Shown: positions 5,421-9,731 of the stretch, one piece after another
Position numbering within the stretch: position 1 is the first letter of the stretch
Layout of the letters: each line of letters begins with the position of its first letter
From: an uncultured Collinsella sp.
GTDB taxonomy: Bacteria; Actinomycetota; Coriobacteriia; Coriobacteriales; Coriobacteriaceae
NCBI GenBank assembly: GCA_900547855.1
Contig: URIK01000068.1
Span: 1-9,731, forward strand
Length of the DNA stretch: 9,731 nt
Direction of reading: 5' to 3'
Notes under the pieces: model-generated
What the model saw: only the letters and a program-made list of their open reading frames with translations
Told to the model about the DNA's origin: nothing
The model's database searches: none
Made by a program: the position numbers and the translations under genes

Positions 5421-6185
5421 ATGGCAGGAAGACGCGAAAAATTACGCCGTGTTGGGATCATCCCCGAATATCGCGGCTTTACCCCCGACGGCCTAGCCAG
5501 TGGAGACGCCATCGACATGACAATCGACGAACTCGAGGTGCTGCGCCTGTGCGACCTGGAAGGCCTTAACCAAGAGGCAGTCGCACAGCAGATGGGCATC
5601 GCGCGCGCCACGGTGGCGGCTATTTGCAGCCGAGCACATCGTAAGGTGGCAAACGCGCTGGTCAACGGGCGAGCGCTCAGTATCGAGGGCGGCAATATCG
5701 CATACTCCCCCATCACCACGACAACGGCCGCATGGCCAGCAAAGGAGGCTGACACCATGAGGGTGGCAACGACGTACGACAACGGCAACATCTTTATGCA
5801 CTTTGGCCGCAGCGAACAGTTCAAGATCTATGACATCCAGGATGGCAAGGTGCTCAACGAGCAGGTCGTAGGCACCGGTGGCACCGGCCACGGCGCCTTG
5901 GCGGGCCTGCTTGCCAACGGTGGCGTTGACACGCTCATCTGCGGCGGCATCGGCGGTGGCGCTATCAACGCGCTTGCTCATGCCGGCATCACGGTATACG
6001 CAGGCGCCCAGGGCAGCTGCGACGCTTGCGTCGAGGCCCTCATCGCCGGCACGCTCGCACAGAACGGCGAGGCCACGTGCGGCTGCCACGGCCATGACCA
6101 CGAGCACGCACATGAGCATGGCGAGTCTTGTTGTTGTCACGGCCATCACGAGCACGAGGGCCACGAGGGCTGCGGCTGCCACTAG
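5421..6185 (+). CDS. DUF134 helix-turn-helix / NifX-like FeMo-cofactor-domain fusion protein
   Basis: A 254-residue two-domain protein. Residues about 1-95 match the DUF134 family: ELEVLRLCDLEGLNQEAVAQQMGIARATVAAICSRAHRKVANALVNGRALSIEGG contains a sigma-region-4-like helix-turn-helix (about 49-78), suggesting DNA binding. After a Thr/Ala-rich linker, residues about 113-215 form a dinitrogenase iron-molybdenum cofactor (NifX/NifB C-terminal) domain with HFGRSEQFKIYDI, ICGGIGGGAINAL and GSCDACVEALIAGTL. Such domains bind metal-sulfur clusters or their precursors and also occur in organisms that do not fix nitrogen. The tail (220-254) is extraordinarily metal-ligand rich, with 12 His and 7 Cys in 35 residues. 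The start at 5421 has GGAG upstream. The two domains are often separate neighbouring genes elsewhere; here they are in one frame, with a strong internal ribosome-binding site before Met113. A metal- or redox-responsive regulator is plausible but unproven. Confidence 0.85.
   Translation: MAGRREKLRRVGIIPEYRGFTPDGLASGDAIDMTIDELEVLRLCDLEGLNQEAVAQQMGIARATVAAICSRAHRKVANALVNGRALSIEGGNIAYSPITTTTAAWPAKEADTMRVATTYDNGNIFMHFGRSEQFKIYDIQDGKVLNEQVVGTGGTGHGALAGLLANGGVDTLICGGIGGGAINALAHAGITVYAGAQGSCDACVEALIAGTLAQNGEATCGCHGHDHEHAHEHGESCCCHGHHEHEGHEGCGCH
5741..5759 (+). promoter_or_regulatory. Internal Shine-Dalgarno and ATG inside the DUF134-NifX gene
   Basis: AAAGGAGG (5741-5748), close to a consensus Shine-Dalgarno, lies eight bases before an in-frame ATG at 5757-5759 (Met113). 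Met113 is exactly where NifX-family proteins normally begin (MRVATTYDNG...HFGR). Initiation here would yield a free 142-residue NifX-like protein with the His/Cys tail, ending at 6185. It may be the relic of two formerly separate genes or a working second start. Confidence 0.6.
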
Positions 6186-6248
6186 CGGCACGGCACCGCG
6201 AACTCGGGGCGCGACACAGAACGCAACCCAACAATCAAAGCCAACAAC

Positions 6249-6280
6249 AAAGGCCACCCGGTAGCTTCCGAGTGGCCTTT
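6249..6280. terminator. Bidirectional intrinsic terminator between DUF134-NifX and ffh
   Basis: AAAGGCCAC (6249-6257) pairs with GTGGCCTTT (6272-6280). After one mismatch, CGG (6259-6261) pairs with CCG (6268-6270) around a 6-base loop. On the minus strand the stem is followed by TTTGTTGTTGG, a good U-rich tail for ending the smc-ftsY-ffh transcript. On the plus strand the tail is limited to the stem's own TTT. Its location between convergent genes fits a shared terminator. Confidence 0.85.
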
Positions 6281-6305
6281 GCCATATCAAGCTGGAATTA
6301 CAGCA

Positions 6306-7781
6306 CTATTTCTTATTACGCATCTGCGCTTCCATTTGACGCAGCAGGTCCATATCGGACTTGGGGCCGCCCGTTCCCAGGCCGCCCATGCCGCCCAGCC
6401 CCATGGCATCCAAACCGGGAATATTGGGCATGCGCATCTTTTTGCCCTTCTTACCCTTCTTGCCCTTCTTGCCGCCGGCCTGCGCCTGATTGGCCATCGT
6501 GCGCATGCGGCCCATCATCTTATTCATCTCGCCCCACTGCTTCATAAGGCTATTGACCTCGGTGGGGGTCACGCCGGCGCCCTTGGCAATGCGGGCACGG
6601 CGCTGGCCGTTGATGATGGAGGGGCGAAGGCGCTCCTCCTTGGTCATCGACATGATGATGGCCTCGTTCTTATCGAAGATACCTTCGTCCAGGTTGCCAC
6701 CCATCTGGTTAAGCGCACGCTGGCCGCCGGGGAGCATGCCCAGAATGCCCTTCATGCCGCCCATCTTCTTGACGGCCTTCATCTGGTCGAGCATGTCGTT
6801 CATGGTGAAGCCCTCGCGCAGCATGCGCTCGGCAGCCTCGAGCTGCTCGGCGTCGGCCGCCTCCTGGGCCTTTTCAATAATGCCGACAACGTCGCCCATG
6901 CCCAAGATTCGCTTGGCCATACGATCGGGATAGAACGGCTCCAGCGAATCGGGCTTCTCGCCCATGCTCACGAACTTGATGGGCTTGCCGGTCACCTGCC
7001 GCACGGAAAGCGCGCCGCCGCCACGGGCATCGCCGTCGAGCTTGGAGATGATCACTCCGTCAAAGTCGGTGCGCTCGGCAAAGGTCGAGACGACGTTGAC
7101 GATATCCTGGCCGGTCATGGCATCGACGACCATCAGCACCTGATCGGGCTTGACGGCCTTCTTGATGTCCACGGCCTCCTGCATCATCTGCTCGTCGATC
7201 TGCAGACGACCGGCGGTATCGACGATGACCACGTCGCGCAGGTGGTCGACGGCCTCCTGGATGGCGCCCTTGGCAATGTCGACCGGATGCGCACCGTCAC
7301 CGCGGAAGACCGGCACGCCGATCTCGCCACCGAGCGTGGCCAGCTGGTCGGCAGCGGCGGGACGGTAGACGTCGCACGCGGCGAGCAGCGGCGAGCGGCC
7401 CTGCTTCTTGAGCAGGTAGGCCAGCTTTACGGCCGCCGTGGTCTTACCGGAGCCCTGCAGGCCCACGAGCATGATGACATTGGGGATGCGGTTGCTAAAG
7501 ACGAGCTTGCTCTCGGTGGAACCGAGCATCTCGGTGAGCTCGTCGAGCACGATCTTGACGACGTTTTGCGCCGGCGACAGCGACTCCATGACCTCGGCGG
7601 TCATGCAGCGCTCCTTGGTCTTGGCGACAAACTCCTTGACGACCTTAAAGTTGACGTCGGCCTCGAGCAGCGCCATGCGAATGTCGCGCATGGCCGAGGT
7701 GATATCGGCCTCGGTCAGCTTGCCCTTGCCGCGCAGGCGGTCAAATGTGTCGTTGAGGCGATCGCTCAGAGAATCAAACAC
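6306..7781 (-). CDS. ffh: Signal recognition particle GTPase Ffh (SRP54)
   Basis: Ffh binds SRP RNA and signal sequences emerging from the ribosome, then docks with FtsY at the membrane. The 491-residue protein has an N domain (about 1-95), a G domain with P-loop GLQGSGKTT (about 107-115), DVYRPAAADQL (137-147), DTAGR (188-192) and SKLDGDARGG (246-255), and a Met-rich M domain (about 300-430) with the RNA-binding segment RPSIINGQRRARIAKGAG. It ends in a Lys/Gly repeat (about 437-448) and a Gly/Met-rich tail, making it slightly longer than the E. coli protein. The start is a GTG at 7781 with AAGGAG upstream, overlapping the ftsY stop, which points to coupled translation. Last gene of the smc-ftsY-ffh operon, followed by the terminator at 6249-6280. 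Confidence 0.97.
   Translation of the reverse strand: MFDSLSDRLNDTFDRLRGKGKLTEADITSAMRDIRMALLEADVNFKVVKEFVAKTKERCMTAEVMESLSPAQNVVKIVLDELTEMLGSTESKLVFSNRIPNVIMLVGLQGSGKTTAAVKLAYLLKKQGRSPLLAACDVYRPAAADQLATLGGEIGVPVFRGDGAHPVDIAKGAIQEAVDHLRDVVIVDTAGRLQIDEQMMQEAVDIKKAVKPDQVLMVVDAMTGQDIVNVVSTFAERTDFDGVIISKLDGDARGGGALSVRQVTGKPIKFVSMGEKPDSLEPFYPDRMAKRILGMGDVVGIIEKAQEAADAEQLEAAERMLREGFTMNDMLDQMKAVKKMGGMKGILGMLPGGQRALNQMGGNLDEGIFDKNEAIIMSMTKEERLRPSIINGQRRARIAKGAGVTPTEVNSLMKQWGEMNKMMGRMRTMANQAQAGGKKGKKGKKGKKMRMPNIPGLDAMGLGGMGGLGTGGPKSDMDLLRQMEAQMRNKK
6442..6468. repeat. 9-bp tandem repeat within ffh
   Basis: Three tandem copies of a 9-base unit (TTGCCCTTC, with one TTACCCTTC variant), with a partial fourth to about 6473, encode the repeated Lys-Lys-Gly of the Ffh linker between the M domain and the tail. 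The period is a multiple of three, so copy-number change would not shift the frame. Confidence 0.7.
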
Positions 7782-7791
7782 TAGTCACTCC

Positions 7792-8709
7792 TTAATTGGA
7801 CTCGCCCACCAGGGCGCGGCAGAAATCTTTGGCATTGAACTCCTGCAGGTCATCGACCTGCTCGCCCACGCCGATGCGCAGGATCGGGAGCTTGAGCTTC
7901 TCGGCCACGGCCATGGCGATACCGCCCTTTGCCGTGCCGTCGAGCTTAGTCATGATAATACCGTCCAGGCCCAGCGCCTCGTTAAACTCGAGCGCCTGGT
8001 TCAGACCGTTTTGGCCCGTCGCGGCATCAATCACGAGGACAACCGAGACAGGCATGGAGCCGGCGGCCATATTGGCAGCGCGCTTACGCGTCACGTTGAC
8101 CACCTTGGCAAGCTCGCGCATGAGCTCGGGGCTCGTGTGCAGACGACCGGCGGTATCGATGAGCACCAGGTCGCTGCCGCGCTTGTCGGCCTCGTCGAGC
8201 ACGTCGTAGCAAACACTTGCCGGGTCGGAGCCGCGGTCGCGCTTGATGACGGGGACGCCAGCGCGCTGGCCCCACACATCGAGCTGCTCGATAGCGGCAG
8301 CGCGGAAGGTATCGGCCGAACCGATCACAACGTTCTTGCCGCGGGCGGCCATGGCGCTCGCGATCTTACCGACCGTCGTGGTCTTGCCGGCACCGTTAAT
8401 GCCCACAAACAGCACGCAGCTCGGCGTATCGGAGAACGGATCGCGCTCGATGGGCACAAAGTGCTGCTCAAGCTGCTCGGCCAGGGCGCGACGGAGTTGC
8501 GGGGCGGTCTTGAGGTTCTTCTTAGCCGCGGCATCACGCAGGTCATCGGAGACCTTTATGGCGACCTCGGCGCCCATGTCACCCATGACGAGGGTGTCCT
8601 CCAGGTCCTCCCAAAAATCCTCGTCGACCTCGCCGCCAAAGTAAAAGACCTCGTTGAGGGCCTCGCGACTGCGCTCAAGTCCGCGCGAGAGAGCGTCAAA
8701 GAATCCCAT
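7792..8709 (-). CDS. ftsY: SRP receptor GTPase FtsY
   Basis: FtsY is the membrane-associated SRP receptor; its NG domain pairs with that of Ffh and the two activate each other's GTPases. The 305-residue protein has the N domain (about 1-90), P-loop GINGAGKTT (103-111), DTFRAAAIEQL (133-143), DTAGR (185-189), TKLDGTAKGG (254-263) and the terminal GVGEQVDDLQEF (280-291). The long acidic N-terminal A domain of E. coli FtsY is absent, as in many Gram-positives. The protein begins MGFFDALSRGLERSREAL, an amphipathic helix suited to membrane contact. The ATG at 8709 overlaps the smc stop by one base (TAATG), and the stop lies 10 bases before the ffh GTG. This tight spacing supports coupled expression of receptor and SRP GTPase. 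Confidence 0.97.
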   Translation of the reverse strand: MGFFDALSRGLERSREALNEVFYFGGEVDEDFWEDLEDTLVMGDMGAEVAIKVSDDLRDAAAKKNLKTAPQLRRALAEQLEQHFVPIERDPFSDTPSCVLFVGINGAGKTTTVGKIASAMAARGKNVVIGSADTFRAAAIEQLDVWGQRAGVPVIKRDRGSDPASVCYDVLDEADKRGSDLVLIDTAGRLHTSPELMRELAKVVNVTRKRAANMAAGSMPVSVVLVIDAATGQNGLNQALEFNEALGLDGIIMTKLDGTAKGGIAMAVAEKLKLPILRIGVGEQVDDLQEFNAKDFCRALVGESN

Positions 8710-9684
8710 TATGCATTCACGACCTTTCCGGTTTCGCGATCGAGTTTTTGCGAGACGACGCGACTGACGCCGTCGGCTTGCATCGAGACGCCATAGAGGA
8801 CGTCAGCGTCCTCCATAGTACGGCGCTGATGCGAAATGACCAAGAGCTGCGTATCGGAACGCAACACATCGAGCGCGCCAATGAGCTTGGACAGGTTGGC
8901 GTCATCAAGCGCCGCCTCGACCTCGTCCAGCACATAGAACGGCACCGTGCGCGTGCGGTACACGGCAAAGAGCAGGGCGAGCGCCGTCAGGCTCTTCTCG
9001 CCGCCCGACATGAGCATCATCTTGGTGATGCGCTTGCCGCGCGGTTGCGCCACGACCTCGATACCCGTCTCGGCAGGATGCTCGGGATCGGTCATCTCCA
9101 GATGCGCCTGACCGCCCGGGAAGAGCATGGCGAAGATCTCGCGGAAGTTCGCATCGACCTTCTCAAAGGTAACTAGGAAGGCCTTACGCATCTTGCGGTC
9201 GATAGCCACGGTTATCTTGGTGAGCGCCTTGCGCGCGCTCTCCAGATCGGCCAGCTGCTCCTCGATGTAGTCGGCGCGGCGCTTAAGCTGCTCGTACTCC
9301 TCCATGGCAACCTGGTTCACGGGGCCCAGATTGTTGATCTGACGCACGAGCTGGTTGAGCTCGCGCTCGGCGGCATCGCGGTCCGTGGGCGCCGGAAGCA
9401 TGAGCGCTTCCTCGAGTACCGTGGTGCCATCGGCGGTAATGGCCTTAATGGCGGCCTCCACCTGCACCTCGAGCTTGCCACGCGCGACCTTGAACTCGTT
9501 TTGCGCGGCGGCGGCGGTATCGACCCGCTCCTTAGCGCGGGCAACCTCTGCCTTGGCATCCTCGATGGTCTTCTTGAGCGAAGCGGAGTCCGCCTCCTCC
9601 AGAGAGGCCTGGTCACGCAGGCGCGCTGCCCAATCCGATGCGCGTTCCAACAGGGCAGAATAGCGTTCGTGCATGGGATCGACG
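8709..9684 (-). CDS. smc: Chromosome segregation ATPase SMC, C-terminal fragment
   Basis: SMC dimerises and works with ScpA/ScpB to condense and separate chromosomes. About 324 C-terminal residues are present out of nearly 1,200 in the family; the upstream part is missing because the contig ends in adapter at 9685. The fragment begins in the coiled coil (Ala/Glu/Lys-rich heptads), passes the NLGPVNQVAMEEYEQLKRR segment and enters the C-terminal ATPase lobe. That lobe holds the ABC signature LMSGGEKSLTALALLFA, Walker B PFYVLDEVEAALDDAN and the H-loop ISHQRRTME. The frame continues through the adapter to 9713, adding ten false residues (MGSEMCIRDS) that are not part of the protein. First gene seen of the smc-ftsY-ffh unit; its stop TAA overlaps the ftsY ATG. 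Confidence 0.95.
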
Positions 9685-9731
9685 CTGTCTCTTATACACA
9701 TCTCCGAGCCCACGAGACGCTCATGAATCTC
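9685..9731 (+). other. Illumina Nextera i7-side adapter (contamination)
   Basis: Not genomic. Positions 9685-9703 are the reverse-complement Tn5 mosaic end (CTGTCTCTTATACACATCT). Positions 9704-9718 (CCGAGCCCACGAGAC) are the Nextera read-2 adapter. Positions 9719-9726 (GCTCATGA) fall where the i7 index belongs and match, from memory, Nextera XT index N714. Positions 9727-9731 (ATCTC) start the P7 oligo. Genomic sequence ends at 9684. Confidence 0.98.

Noticed and set aside
5394..5422. TTGACA at 5394-5399 as a -35 box
   Set aside because: A -10 at the proper distance would fall on the start codon of the gene. The hexamer is better explained as part of the palindrome.
5255..5824. N-terminal extension of the thyA frame up to 5824
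   Set aside because: It is antisense to the DUF134 gene, has no ThyA similarity, and a strong Shine-Dalgarno precedes the ATG at 5254 that gives a normal-length ThyA.
6279..7784. A 501-codon open frame on the plus strand, antisense to ffh
   Set aside because: The opposite strand encodes a full Ffh with all GTPase motifs. The antisense translation is His/Leu/Gly-rich without recognisable motifs, as expected from GC-rich codon bias.
1..9731. CRISPR array, tRNA, rRNA, transposase or prophage genes
   Set aside because: I found no regularly spaced repeats, tRNA-like cloverleaf or mobile-element protein signatures. The Tn5 mosaic ends are library reagents, not a natural transposon.

Overview
The window reads as one complete assembled contig. 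Both ends carry Illumina Nextera/Tn5 library adapters: 1-48 on the left (i5 side) and 9685-9731 on the right (i7 side). Genuine genomic DNA is therefore 49-9684, and the two terminal genes (ftsH and smc) are cut off at transposase insertion points. Base composition is GC-rich, long antisense frames stay open because of codon bias, and the gene set suggests a Gram-positive actinobacterium. From recalled gene style (short CobO-like protein, Ffh with a Lys/Gly/Met-rich tail, the thyA-folA pair) I favour a gut Coriobacteriia, possibly a Collinsella relative. That assignment is inference only.

Layout from left to right. The 5' third of ftsH (minus strand) diverges from a cobO-like corrinoid adenosyltransferase (plus strand), whose frame is broken by a TAA at codon 5. 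Between cobO and a convergent MATE-family exporter gene (minus) lies an intergenic palindromic element of about 69 bp. Three more minus-strand genes follow: a SpoU/TrmH-family RNA 2'-O-methyltransferase, dihydrofolate reductase (folA) and thymidylate synthase (thyA). thyA and folA are nearly abutting and form a dTMP/folate module: ThyA oxidises methylene-tetrahydrofolate to dihydrofolate and FolA reduces it back.

Divergent from thyA is a plus-strand gene that fuses a DUF134 helix-turn-helix domain to a NifX/NifB-like dinitrogenase iron-molybdenum cofactor domain with a His/Cys-rich tail. Two near-identical palindromes built on TGACATATG lie in the thyA/DUF134 intergenic region. A strong Shine-Dalgarno inside the fusion gene could yield the NifX-like half as a separate protein. 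This locus is the most interesting regulatory unit in the window.

A bidirectional terminator separates it from the convergent minus-strand operon smc-ftsY-ffh, covering chromosome condensation followed by the SRP receptor and SRP54 GTPases. smc and ftsY overlap by one base (TAATG), and the ffh ribosome-binding site sits directly on the ftsY stop, so the three are probably translationally coupled. I saw no rRNA, tRNA, CRISPR array, transposase gene or phage gene. No gene-free stretch exceeds 300 bases.
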